Of a stretch of DNA of 30,833 bases, positions 6,030 through 13,678 are shown piece after piece. The notes beneath the pieces are model-generated. The model did not search any database. It was not told the DNA's origin and was given only the letters and a program-made list of their open reading frames with translations. The stretch is from CAZWSC01 sp964636385 (GTDB lineage Bacteria > Eisenbacteria > RBG-16-71-46 > CAIMUX01). A program made the translations under genes and the position numbers. Location: contig CAZWSC010000040.1 in assembly GCA_964636385.1 (NCBI GenBank), positions 1 to 30,833 of the forward strand, read 5' to 3'. Within the stretch, counting starts at the first letter, position 1, and each line of letters opens with the position of its first letter.

Positions 6030-8630
6030 ATGCACCGGATGGATCCAGGTCTCGAGTCCCCTGCGAATCGGCAGGCCGGGCGTACTGCAGGATCCGGGAG
6101 GCGGCAGTTGTCCGCCGCCGGCCTGGTGCTGGTCATTGCGGCGCTGCTTCTCCCCCCCCTCGTCTTCTACCGGGACATGTCGCTGCAGGGTCATGAACCC
6201 CTGGCCGCCGACACCCAGGCGGCACAGGTCTTCAGCCGCTGGGGTCTCGAGGTGCACGAGAGCACAGGCGAGGTGCCGGACTGGTACCCGTACATCTTCT
6301 GCGGGATGCCTTCCTACGGAAGCTTCATCTACACGCCCCGCAGCCCGGTTAACCCGCTTGCCTGGGCGCATGCACTTCTTCGCGCCAACAGGGGGCTCTA
6401 CTACACCTTCCTCCTGTTCCTGACCGGCGTCTTCACCTTCGCCTTCCTGCGAAGGCAGGGCTTCTCCAGTACGGCATCGGTGACAGGCGGCCTGTTCGTC
6501 TCGCTGACTCCCTACATGCCCGGGAACGTTTCCGCGGGGCACTCCACGAAGCTTGAGGCGCTCTGCCTGCTGCCGGGGTTTCTTCTGGCGCTCGACCTTC
6601 TGCTCGACCGCCCATCGTTGTCACGCGTTCCCTTCCTTGCCGGCGTGGGGGCTGCACTGGCGTGGACCAATCATCCGCAGGTGGCTTTCTACGGGCTGCT
6701 GGCAGGCTTCCTGTATGCCATGGGGAGGGTGTTCTCGGAGCGGCCATGGGATCGATACCGCGGCTACGTGTGGAAACTCTGCCTGCTTGCGCTCCTGGCC
6801 CTGGTGCTGGCCGGCCTTATGTCTGCCGAGCCCTACCTGGGGGTCATGGAGTACACCCCGCACTCGATCAGGGGAGATGGTGGAGACCTTCCTGCGGATG
6901 GAATCTCCGACGGCGGGGTGAGCTGGGACTACGCGACATCCTGGTCGTTCCATCCGCTGGAGCTGATCTCGTTCATCTTCCCTGCCTGGTTCGGGCTGGA
7001 GGGTGAGCTTTACTGGGGGAGGATGCCGTTCACGCATTCCACGCACTACCTGGGTGTCGCCGCTCTTGCACTCGCCGTCTTCGGGCTGTTCAGGCTGCGC
7101 GGCCCCCGGCGGTGGATCTGGGCGGGGATCTCACTGGTGGTGATCGTGATCGGCTTCGGCCGGCACATGCCGCTTCTCTACGGACCGATGTACCACATCG
7201 TCCCCTTCTTCAACCGCTTTCGTGTGCCGTCGATGATCTACGGCATGCTCCCGCTGACTCTCGTATACCTTGTCGCAGGCGGGATCGACTCGCTTCTTAA
7301 GACCCTGGGGGAATGGACGGCCGGCCCTAGCACCTCCGGTACGGCTGCGGCCGGAGCCGGCAGAGGCAGGCCGAAGCCAAACCGGGAGTCCCCCCGTGGG
7401 GGGAAGAAGGTGGCCGGGGTACTCCCGCACGCCCGCCTGCGACCGGCGCTCTGGATCTCACTTGCCGGGATTGCTTTCCTCTGGATCGTTCTTGCCGTCG
7501 GCGCCTCGCTCACAGGGTCTGACGGGTTCACACGCGAAGCGGATTACCAGAGATGGGCGCCGGCCCAGATCCCAATGCTCCGGGAGGCGCGGGTCGAAGC
7601 CTTTCAGAAGGGGCTCTCCCACACCTTCCTGGTCCTCGCTGCCGGAGTCGCCCTCCTGCTGCTTCTTTCAGGCGGCGTTCTTCGGGGGGCACGCGCAGTC
7701 CGTGTGACGGGCCTCCTGCTGGCTGTGATCGTGGTGGGTGACATCTGCCTCATGGGGAACAGGTTCCTTTCTGTCCGACGCATTCCCCCTGTGGAAGCGA
7801 TCATTCCCCTGCGGGGCGGGGCAGAGTACATTGCTTCGCAGCCCGGCCCATTCCGCTTCTTCCCGGCGTCGGAGCAGCTGATGAACTCCAATGCGTTCGG
7901 CCTGCTGGGTCTCGAGTCTGTCGGCGGCTACCACGCCGCCAAGCTCAGAGCATTCCAGGATCTGCGGGACGAGCAGCTCATCCTCAGCATACCGGTGGTC
8001 CGCATGCTCAATGTCCGTTACATCCTGTCACCTGAGGCGATCGATTGGGATGAGCAGGCGCTGTATGCGGCAGAGGATGGCCATGTGTATGAACTGCCCG
8101 ACTTCCTGCCGCGTGCCTGGTCGGTCGCCACCGTGGAGGGGATCGGCGGATTCGACGGGATGGTGCGCCGCCTGGAAGACCCGGACTTCGATCCCGGGGC
8201 AACGGCTCTTCTATACGGGGATGCCCTGCACGAGATCCGCTCCGGCAGCTACTCTCCCGCCGAGGTGGGCGTGGTGAGCTGCGGACCGGGACGGATTGTC
8301 CTGGATGTTGCATCCGAAGGGGAGGCGTTTGTCGTGGTGAGCGAGATGGCCTTCCCCCCCGGGTGGAAGGCCTGGATAAACGACTCCCCGGTTACGCCTG
8401 CCCGGGTGAACCACGTGCTCCAGGGGCTGGTGGTTCCCCCCGGGCGGCACGAGATCCGCATGGAAGCGGCCTCACCTGCCCGGATCAGCGGCATGAGGAT
8501 CAGCCGTGCCGCGGCTGTCCTCACCGCACTGCTCGCACTGGTCTCGCTGGGATCGGGCCGTATTGGGAAGGGTGGGAAGGGCAGGGGGAAGGGTGGCCCG
8601 GTGTGTACCCCCCGGGGGGATGCAGGCTAA
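6030..8630 (+). CDS. YfhO-family polytopic membrane protein
   Basis: An 866-residue integral membrane protein. A cytosolic N-tail of about 28 residues leads into a first helix (LSAAGLVLVIAALLLPPLVF). Next come an extracytoplasmic loop (GEVPDWYPYIFCGMPSYGSF), about ten further hydrophobic segments to roughly residue 570, a globular extracytoplasmic domain containing VRMLNVRYILSP and FLPRAWSV, and a last helix near residue 840. This is the YfhO architecture, related to GT-C-like enzymes; characterised Firmicutes members take part in glycosylating lipoteichoic acid or similar polymers. In a diderm the acceptor is unknown. An arginine- and glycine-rich linker at about 430-465 is probably a cytosolic loop. 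ATG 6030 has AAGGAGG 4 bases upstream. The stop codon shares bases with the stop of the opposing HIT gene. Confidence 0.88.
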   Translation: MHRMDPGLESPANRQAGRTAGSGRRQLSAAGLVLVIAALLLPPLVFYRDMSLQGHEPLAADTQAAQVFSRWGLEVHESTGEVPDWYPYIFCGMPSYGSFIYTPRSPVNPLAWAHALLRANRGLYYTFLLFLTGVFTFAFLRRQGFSSTASVTGGLFVSLTPYMPGNVSAGHSTKLEALCLLPGFLLALDLLLDRPSLSRVPFLAGVGAALAWTNHPQVAFYGLLAGFLYAMGRVFSERPWDRYRGYVWKLCLLALLALVLAGLMSAEPYLGVMEYTPHSIRGDGGDLPADGISDGGVSWDYATSWSFHPLELISFIFPAWFGLEGELYWGRMPFTHSTHYLGVAALALAVFGLFRLRGPRRWIWAGISLVVIVIGFGRHMPLLYGPMYHIVPFFNRFRVPSMIYGMLPLTLVYLVAGGIDSLLKTLGEWTAGPSTSGTAAAGAGRGRPKPNRESPRGGKKVAGVLPHARLRPALWISLAGIAFLWIVLAVGASLTGSDGFTREADYQRWAPAQIPMLREARVEAFQKGLSHTFLVLAAGVALLLLLSGGVLRGARAVRVTGLLLAVIVVGDICLMGNRFLSVRRIPPVEAIIPLRGGAEYIASQPGPFRFFPASEQLMNSNAFGLLGLESVGGYHAAKLRAFQDLRDEQLILSIPVVRMLNVRYILSPEAIDWDEQALYAAEDGHVYELPDFLPRAWSVATVEGIGGFDGMVRRLEDPDFDPGATALLYGDALHEIRSGSYSPAEVGVVSCGPGRIVLDVASEGEAFVVVSEMAFPPGWKAWINDSPVTPARVNHVLQGLVVPPGRHEIRMEAASPARISGMRISRAAAVLTALLALVSLGSGRIGKGGKGRGKGGPVCTPRGDAG

Positions 8631-9109
8631 GCCAGCGATCGGAAGTGAGGGAGGAGCCTTTCGTAGACCTCGTCAATCGGCATCGGCTGTTCAGGCAGCG
8701 GGCGTGGGTGACCCATCCAGGCAGGGCTGGTTCCGCGGGGCACCATGTGTACGTGAAGATGCCCCTCGACTCCTGCTCCGGCGGCCCTGCCCAGGTTGAT
8801 GCCCACGTGGAACGCGCCGGCTCCGGTTTCCGTCCGGAGAATCCACTCAGCCTGCCGCAGTCTCACCGAGATTTCCCTGACCTCATCAGCCTCGAGGGCG
8901 GTGCATCTCTGTAGATGCCGGTAGGGGATCACCATGAGATGGCCCACGGTGTACGGGTAGAGATTGAGGATCGTGAATGTCCGCGTTCCCCGGTGCAGAA
9001 TGTAATGGTGGTGGTCCGACTCCAGCGGCTTGTGGCAGAACAGGCATCCGTCGTCGCCCTTCCTGCCCTTTATGAAGGCCATGCGCCAGGGTGTGCAGAT
9101 CTCCTCCAC
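8627..9109 (-). CDS. HIT-family nucleotide hydrolase/phosphorylase
   Basis: A 160-residue histidine-triad protein. The N-terminus (ICTPWRMAFIKG) matches the 'APWRMEYI' opening of bacterial and archaeal HIT proteins related to Ap4A phosphorylase. CLFC (Cys22, Cys25) supplies half of a zinc site. LNLYPYTVGHLMVIPYRH is the nucleotide-binding core and HLHVHMVPR (117-125) is the catalytic His triad, with His119 the expected nucleophile. The substrate is probably a dinucleoside polyphosphate or nucleoside phosphoramidate. I chose GTG 9109 (GGAG with a 7-base spacer) because it keeps the conserved PWRM opening; a frame to 9223 exists but looks non-coding. The promoter is probably at 9195-9223. It converges with YfhO, the two stop codons overlapping in CTAA. 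Confidence 0.92.
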   Translation of the reverse strand: MEEICTPWRMAFIKGRKGDDGCLFCHKPLESDHHHYILHRGTRTFTILNLYPYTVGHLMVIPYRHLQRCTALEADEVREISVRLRQAEWILRTETGAGAFHVGINLGRAAGAGVEGHLHVHMVPRGTSPAWMGHPRPLPEQPMPIDEVYERLLPHFRSLA

Positions 9110-9194
9110 TGGTCTTCTCCGTGTTCTTGAGCCGCCTGTCGATGGGTCGCACGGGATTGGAATGCCCGCCACCTTCGCGCCATGCGCAGCCGGC

Positions 9195-9223
9195 AGTATG
9201 ACGGGGATTGTGATCGAAGGCAA
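9195..9223 (-). promoter_or_regulatory. Sigma-70-like promoter for the HIT gene
   Basis: Reading leftward, TTGCCT (9223-9218), a 17-base spacer and CATACT (9200-9195), each matching four of six consensus bases. The predicted leader to GTG 9109 is about 80 bases. Confidence 0.45.
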
Positions 9224-9243
9224 TGCCGCTCGTCACGCAGTGT

Positions 9244-9257
9244 TTGTCTATGGACAA
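9244..9257. promoter_or_regulatory. Palindrome TTGTC-TATG-GACAA, candidate operator
   Basis: A 5-4-5 perfect inverted repeat in the divergent gap between the HIT and ExbB genes, about 73 bases before the ExbB start. It could be an operator or part of a promoter region. A site this short can arise by chance. Confidence 0.25.
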
Positions 9258-9329
9258 GGTGCGCTTCCATGCGTAGCGTCACACGGGTAGGATGTACGAG
9301 GGCGTTCGGCATGGAAGGAGGATCGGGTC

Positions 9330-9959
9330 TTGTCCTCGCCCCTGATGTTTCTGGATCGCGGTGGTTTTCTGATCTACCCGATACTGCTCTGCTCCATTGT
9401 CGGTCTCGCGATCTTCCTCGAGAGAGTCTGGCGGCTGCGGCGCGCGCGCCAGGACAATGCGGCATTCCTGAAGGGGGTTCGCCCGCACCTGAAGCCCGAC
9501 AGGCTAGAGGATGCGGTGAACATCTGCATGGGCAGCCAGGCGCCTCTCGCGAAGGTGTTCCTTGCAGGACTCCTGCGCGTGCCGGATGGTGAGGACCGGA
9601 CGCGAGAGGCCATCGAGGAGGCCGGGCGCCGGGAGGTGGTGGAGCTGAGGCGCAATCTGGGAGGTCTTGCCACGATCACCGGCGGGGCTCCTTTGCTTGG
9701 ATTCCTGGGGACGGTCCTGGGGATGATCCAGGCTTTTCAACAGGTCGAGAGGCTGGGCGGCAACGTCAACGCAAGCGTACTGGCCGGCGGAATCTGGGAG
9801 GCGCTTGTCACAACCGCGGCAGGGTTGGCGGTGGCTGCACCCGCCTTCTTCGCCTACAACTTCCTCCTCAGTCGAACCCAGGACCAGGTTCACGAGATGG
9901 AGGAGAAGACGAGGCAGTTGATGCTGGTTCTGACCACGGGCAGGGAGACTCTGCTGTAG
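9330..9959 (+). CDS. exbB: ExbB/TolQ/MotA-family proton-channel protein
   Basis: A 209-residue inner-membrane protein that, with ExbD, uses the proton-motive force to drive an envelope process. Three membrane segments are visible: GGFLIYPILLCSIVGLAIFL (about 12-31), TITGGAPLLGFLGTVLGMIQ (about 115-134, with the family's GFLGTVxGM motif) and WEALVTTAAGLAVAAPAFFA (about 155-176, with the conserved Thr residues). The start is TTG at 9330: AAGGAGG lies at 9315-9321 with an 8-base spacer, while the in-frame ATG at 9345 is too far from it. It is the first gene of a unit with ExbD, a kinase and a sigma-54-type regulator. No TonB or TolR-specific partner is visible, so it could serve TonB-, Tol- or gliding-type machinery. 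Confidence 0.92.
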   Translation: MSSPLMFLDRGGFLIYPILLCSIVGLAIFLERVWRLRRARQDNAAFLKGVRPHLKPDRLEDAVNICMGSQAPLAKVFLAGLLRVPDGEDRTREAIEEAGRREVVELRRNLGGLATITGGAPLLGFLGTVLGMIQAFQQVERLGGNVNASVLAGGIWEALVTTAAGLAVAAPAFFAYNFLLSRTQDQVHEMEEKTRQLMLVLTTGRETLL

Positions 9960-10001
9960 TATCCGCTGTTCAAGGGTTCCAACGGGACCGGAGGCTGGTT
10001 G

Positions 10002-10421
10002 ATGCGTTTCGGGGATGACACCGAGTTCCTGATGAGGCTCGACTCGACCGCCATGGCGGACATCATCTTCAATCTTCTGATCTTCTTCCTCCTCTCCTCC
10101 TCGTTCCTTGTGGACAGCGGTCTGCGACTGGAGTTGCCGAAGATGGTCGAACCATCTCCCCTCATGCTGCGGGAGGTGGTTGTGACTCTCACTGAAGGGG
10201 ACGGCCTCTTCATCAACGATGAACCGTTCGGATGGCCCGCCCTGGAGAACGGTCTCTCGACCGCCCTGGAGCGCGCCACCGAACGCCGTGTTGTCGTCCG
10301 TGGGGACGAAAGGGTTCCCCTCGGGCGCGTGATCGAGGTCATGGATTCCGCGCGCCGCCTCGGTGCGGAAGGTCTGGCCATCGCCGCGCGGCCATACGAA
10401 GAGCAACAGGACGGGCGCTAG
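10002..10421 (+). CDS. exbD: ExbD/TolR-family biopolymer transport protein
   Basis: A 139-residue bitopic inner-membrane protein. A short cytosolic tail leads into one membrane helix, MADIIFNLLIFFLLSSSFLV, that carries the essential proton-relay aspartate (Asp20) of the ExbD/TolR family. The remainder is a periplasmic domain with the usual pattern: VVVTLTEGDGLFIND, then ERRVVVRGDERVPLGRVIEVMDSARRLG, then GLAIAARP. ATG 10002 has GGAGG 7 bases upstream; the TTG just before it is less likely. It begins 42 bases after exbB and ends 15 bases before the kinase gene. It forms the ion channel with the ExbB protein. Confidence 0.92.
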   Translation: MRFGDDTEFLMRLDSTAMADIIFNLLIFFLLSSSFLVDSGLRLELPKMVEPSPLMLREVVVTLTEGDGLFINDEPFGWPALENGLSTALERATERRVVVRGDERVPLGRVIEVMDSARRLGAEGLAIAARPYEEQQDGR

Positions 10422-10436
10422 GTAATCGGGGGGGCT

Positions 10437-11549
10437 ATGGTCGAATCTGCCGCAGCAGACCTGCATCGGAACCAGGCTGCATATCTTCTCAACTGCCTCG
10501 ACTTCGGTCTGATCGCGCTGGACTCCGAAAGCCGCATTCTTCATGCGAACCGGAAGGCGTTGGAGATCCTCGGATCGACCTGGGAAGACCTGGTCGGCCA
10601 GCTGGCCGGCGAAGTCCTGATCTCCAGGACGCCGGGGTTCTCATTCTGGTCTGCGGTACAGACCGATCCCGAGGATATCGGCACCCAGGAGGTGATGCTG
10701 CAACACGGAGACAAGGAGGTCCTCCTGGAGATGCGATGGCTGCCTCCCCTGGGTCCGGACAACGCGGTCTCCACGATTCTTGCATTCGATGATGTGACAG
10801 AGACGGTCGGCGAGGTCGAGTTTCAGAGACGGGTGGACCGGTTCGCTTCCGTGGGGGATCTCTCGGCCGTTATCGCCCACGAGATCCGAAACCCGCTGAC
10901 CGGCATCCGGACGACCATCCAGTACGTGGACGGCAAGCTGCCGGCGGATTCGAGCCTTGGGGAGGATCTGCGTGAGGCGATCAAGGAACTCGACAGGATC
11001 GAGCAGTTCACGACCGACCTGCTGCAGTTCGCGAGGCCGAAGTCATTCCAGATGATCGAGGCCGACGTTAACCCGATCCTGGAGGGGATACTGGACAATC
11101 TCATCCTCCAGTTCGAGACGTCCGGAATCACCGTGAAGAGGGATCTCACGCCGAATCTCCCCGGGATCCTGCTGGACGGAGACGCCATTCGCCAGGTCTT
11201 CCTGAACCTTATGCTGAATGCCGTCGACTCGATGCCTGATGGGGGGCAGTTCCGGGTATCGAGTTCCGCCCGGCGCTACAGATCCCGGACTGCAGTCGAG
11301 GTCGCGTTTACCGACTCGGGGTGCGGCATTGACGAGAAGGTGCTGGACAAGATCTTCGATCCCTTCTATACAACCAAGCCGGGTGGCACAGGCCTGGGGC
11401 TCAGCATAAGTCTCCAGATTGTCCGCGAGCACGGGGGACGGATCAACGTTCGAAACCGGGCAGGCGGGGGAGTGACCTTCCGCCTCTCCTTCCCTGTGCG
11501 GACCCGAGAGGAGTGGGAGCGTGAAGTTCAGAGTGCTCATCATCGATGA
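10437..11549 (+). CDS. PAS-domain sensor histidine kinase, NtrB-like
   Basis: A 370-residue kinase with no membrane helix. Residues about 12-125 form a PAS sensor domain (LNCLDFGLIALDSESRILHA, then STILAFDDVTE at its end). Next is the dimerisation/phosphoacceptor region with VIAHEIRNPLTGIRTTIQ (phospho-acceptor His148). The ATP-binding domain has NLMLNAVDSMPDGG (N box), FTDSGCGI (G1), FDPFYTTKPGGTGLGLS (F and G2) and a C-terminal GGGVTFRLSFP. This layout is that of NtrB/AtoS-type kinases, which pair with sigma-54 activators; the very next gene is one. The last 29 bases overlap that gene, so the two are translationally linked. Being soluble, it probably reads a cytosolic signal or one passed on by the ExbBD proteins. 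The ribosome binding site (GGGGGG) is weak. Confidence 0.93.
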   Translation: MVESAAADLHRNQAAYLLNCLDFGLIALDSESRILHANRKALEILGSTWEDLVGQLAGEVLISRTPGFSFWSAVQTDPEDIGTQEVMLQHGDKEVLLEMRWLPPLGPDNAVSTILAFDDVTETVGEVEFQRRVDRFASVGDLSAVIAHEIRNPLTGIRTTIQYVDGKLPADSSLGEDLREAIKELDRIEQFTTDLLQFARPKSFQMIEADVNPILEGILDNLILQFETSGITVKRDLTPNLPGILLDGDAIRQVFLNLMLNAVDSMPDGGQFRVSSSARRYRSRTAVEVAFTDSGCGIDEKVLDKIFDPFYTTKPGGTGLGLSISLQIVREHGGRINVRNRAGGGVTFRLSFPVRTREEWEREVQSAHHR

Positions 11550-12948
11550 TGAGCCATCCATAACCCGGTCCCTGACGAGGGTTCTCGAGGACAAGGGATA
11601 TGATGTGTATTCCGCAGGTTCGGGTCGTGCGGGGCTGGATGCCATGGAGGGCAACCGTCCTCACATTGTGCTCCTCGACCTCCATCTGCCGGATGAGAAC
11701 GGCCTGAATCTGATTCCCAGGATACTCAAGGTGGAGAGTGCCACACAGGTGATCGTCCTGACGGGCTTCGCCGACTTCAAGAAGGCGGTAACCGCGATGA
11801 AACAGGGTGCAGCCGACTTCCTCCACAAGCCGTACGACCTCGAGGAACTGCTGCACGCAGTCAGGACCGCATCACGGACATTCTCGCGGGATGCCCATCT
11901 TGCGCTTTACCGCCGCAAGGACCGGACGCTTTACCGCCCGGAGGAGATCATCTACCGCTGCCCTGAGATGATACGGGTATGGGACATGGCGAGAAAGGCG
12001 GCGAGGTCTGACTCGGCCGGCGTCCTCATCACCGGGGAGACGGGAACCGGCAAGGAACTGGTTGCCCGGGCCGTCCACTTCGAGGGCGGCCGCAGGACTG
12101 CGCCGTTTCTGGAGATCAACTGCCCGAGCTTCACCGAGGAGCTGCTGGAGAATGAGCTCTTCGGACATGAGCCCGGAGCGTACACGAGTGCAAGATTCAA
12201 GAAACGGGGGCTCGTGGAGCTCTCGGACGGTGGCACGCTGTTCCTGGATGAGATAGGAGACATGTCGCCCGCAATTCAGGCGAAGATCCTCCGCTTCCTC
12301 GAAGCAAAGAGATTCCGGCGGGTCGGGGGCAACACCGATCTGAACGTGGATATCAGGGTCGTGGCTGCGACCAATGTGGACCTTGCCGCCAGGATTGCCG
12401 AGAAGCGTTTCAGGCAGGATCTCTTCTACCGGCTGAACGTGGTCAGCATACACATACCTCCGCTCAGGGAGCGCGGAGAAGACGTGAACCTGCTGGCCGA
12501 CTTCTTCCTCAGACGCTACGCGGCGAAGTATCACAAGGGATTCCGGAGAATCGAGCCTGACGTGCGCCGGATCCTGCGCAGCTATGACTGGCCGGGGAAT
12601 GTCAGGGAGTTGAAAACGCTGTTCGAGCGGATCTTGCTTCTGGAGGATGACGAGTCGGTGGACATTCGTCATCTGCCTGCCCACATGCATGAGTTGTCCA
12701 GGGACATGAAGCAGAGGGCAAAGCAAAAGCAGGTGTCTTTTCATGATGCCGGGGAGTCGCTCCACTCACTGCGCGAGGTTGAGGACCGCCACATACTGCG
12801 TGTTCTGGAGGCGACGGAGGGCAACAAGAGCCGCGCCGCAAGGGTGCTCGGGATTTCCAGACCGTGTCTTAACGATCGGTTGAGATCGATGCAGGATGAG
12901 AGCGGGGAGGAGACTGCTCGACAGGCGCCCACGCAGGGCCGTGCCTGA
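11521..12948 (+). CDS. NtrC-family response regulator / sigma-54 activator with variant GAFTGA loop
   Basis: A 475-residue three-domain regulator. The receiver (1-120) has Asp9/Asp10, phospho-acceptor Asp53 (LLDLHLPDENG), Thr81 and Lys103. The AAA+ domain has Walker A GETGTGKE (172-179), ELFGHEPGAYTSARFKKRG, Walker B GGTLFLDEIGDM (Asp243, Glu244), ATNVDL (sensor I), DLFYRLNVVSIHIPPLRER and YDWPGNVREL (sensor II). The C-terminal Fis-type helix-turn-helix is EGNKSRAARVLGISRPCLND. The sigma-54 contact loop is GAYTSA (219-224) instead of GAFTGA, so the fifth position is Ser. Phe to Tyr is mild; Gly to Ser may alter sigma-54 contact. It starts at GTG 11521 inside the kinase gene and is its natural partner. 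Its targets are unknown. Confidence 0.94.
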   Translation: MKFRVLIIDDEPSITRSLTRVLEDKGYDVYSAGSGRAGLDAMEGNRPHIVLLDLHLPDENGLNLIPRILKVESATQVIVLTGFADFKKAVTAMKQGAADFLHKPYDLEELLHAVRTASRTFSRDAHLALYRRKDRTLYRPEEIIYRCPEMIRVWDMARKAARSDSAGVLITGETGTGKELVARAVHFEGGRRTAPFLEINCPSFTEELLENELFGHEPGAYTSARFKKRGLVELSDGGTLFLDEIGDMSPAIQAKILRFLEAKRFRRVGGNTDLNVDIRVVAATNVDLAARIAEKRFRQDLFYRLNVVSIHIPPLRERGEDVNLLADFFLRRYAAKYHKGFRRIEPDVRRILRSYDWPGNVRELKTLFERILLLEDDESVDIRHLPAHMHELSRDMKQRAKQKQVSFHDAGESLHSLREVEDRHILRVLEATEGNKSRAARVLGISRPCLNDRLRSMQDESGEETARQAPTQGRA

Positions 12949-12981
12949 GCATCTTCGCTGTCACCTGGCCGGGACCCTTCT

Positions 12982-13083
12982 CTTACACCGTGCCCAGGAT
13001 TGTGTAAGATTAGCTTACACGCCACTTGGGCGTGCAACTTGTTGCGACTCCAGTCATTATGCTTCCATACCTGTATGTGTAAG
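12982..13083. promoter_or_regulatory. Cluster of GTGTAAG/CTTACAC repeats, candidate operator region
   Basis: Four copies of one 7-base word occur within 102 bases: CTTACAC (12982-12988), GTGTAAG (13002-13008), CTTACAC (13014-13020) and GTGTAAG (13077-13083). The middle two form a perfect inverted repeat with a 5-base spacer, typical of a dimeric regulator's site; the first two form another with a 13-base spacer. The 5-2-5 palindromes GCAAC-TT-GTTGC (13034-13045) and CATAC-CT-GTATG (13066-13077) lie among them. The stretch is visibly richer in A and T than its flanks. It lies upstream of the response-regulator/Lys-rich gene pair. Confidence 0.5.
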
Positions 13084-13242
13084 CTTTGTTTACTTATAGC
13101 TGGTCGTGTGCTGTCTCGTGCCGCCTGCAGATGAAAACCCATGGCTGCACAACTGGTTGTTGTCGAGGCGGTTACCAGTGCTCTGTTTGCGATTCCGGAT
13201 ATGGCACGGTGATTGTACTCAGTGAATGTGGAGGCTTTGGAG

Positions 13243-13650
13243 GTGGCACACACTGTACTCATTGTGGACGACGAGACGTTGCTCCTCAAGACGCTCTCGA
13301 ATGCCCTCAGGGACGCGGGCTACACCGTCTTCCCGGCAGGTACGGCCAGGGATGGTCAGATCGTGCTGGAGGACGATTCCCGCAAGGTTGATCTCCTTGT
13401 CCTGGATGTAAAGCTCCCGGACAGGAGCGGTCTCGACCTTCTCAAGGATCAGAGGGAACGAGGGTATTCCGGCCACGTGATCGTGATGACGGCATTTGAC
13501 AATCCGGAGTCGGAACGCCAGTGCCGTCAGTTGTCAGTCGATCACTTCCTCCGCAAGCCTTTCGACCTGATGGAAATGGTGGATCTGATCCGGGGTCTTC
13601 TGGGGGGAAGCGGGTCGGATCCGGGTAGACGCGCTCTCAGCGCGAACTAG
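13243..13650 (+). CDS. Single-domain response regulator (CheY-like receiver)
   Basis: A 135-residue receiver domain with no output domain: VLIVDDETLLL (Asp9, Asp10), LLVLDVKLPDRSG (phospho-acceptor Asp55), VIVMTAFDNPE (Thr83) and HFLRKPFDLMEMVDLI (Lys105). The set is complete, so it should be phosphorylated and act by protein-protein contact. The start is GTG 13243, with GGAGG at 13230-13234 and an 8-base spacer; the frame is open to 13213 but earlier starts lack proper spacing. It follows a 294-base regulatory gap after the sigma-54-type activator gene and precedes the Lys-rich protein by 28 bases. The kinase at 10437 could be a donor, but that is inference. Confidence 0.9.
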   Translation: MAHTVLIVDDETLLLKTLSNALRDAGYTVFPAGTARDGQIVLEDDSRKVDLLVLDVKLPDRSGLDLLKDQRERGYSGHVIVMTAFDNPESERQCRQLSVDHFLRKPFDLMEMVDLIRGLLGGSGSDPGRRALSAN

Positions 13651-13678
13651 CTCTGGCGTAGCAAGGAGGTGAATCAGA

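Noticed and set aside
5153..6136. 327-codon leftward frame overlapping the GT4-like gene
   Set aside because: It is rich in Arg, Pro and Ser with no family motif, and is out of frame with the real glycosyltransferase.
9504..10544. 346-codon leftward frame opposite exbB and exbD
   Set aside because: The plus-strand ExbB and ExbD signatures and ribosome binding sites leave no room for it.
12949..13242. Sigma-54 (-24/-12) promoter upstream of the receiver gene
   Set aside because: I checked GG-N10-GC spacing around the best GC-rich candidates near 13028-13045; none fits.
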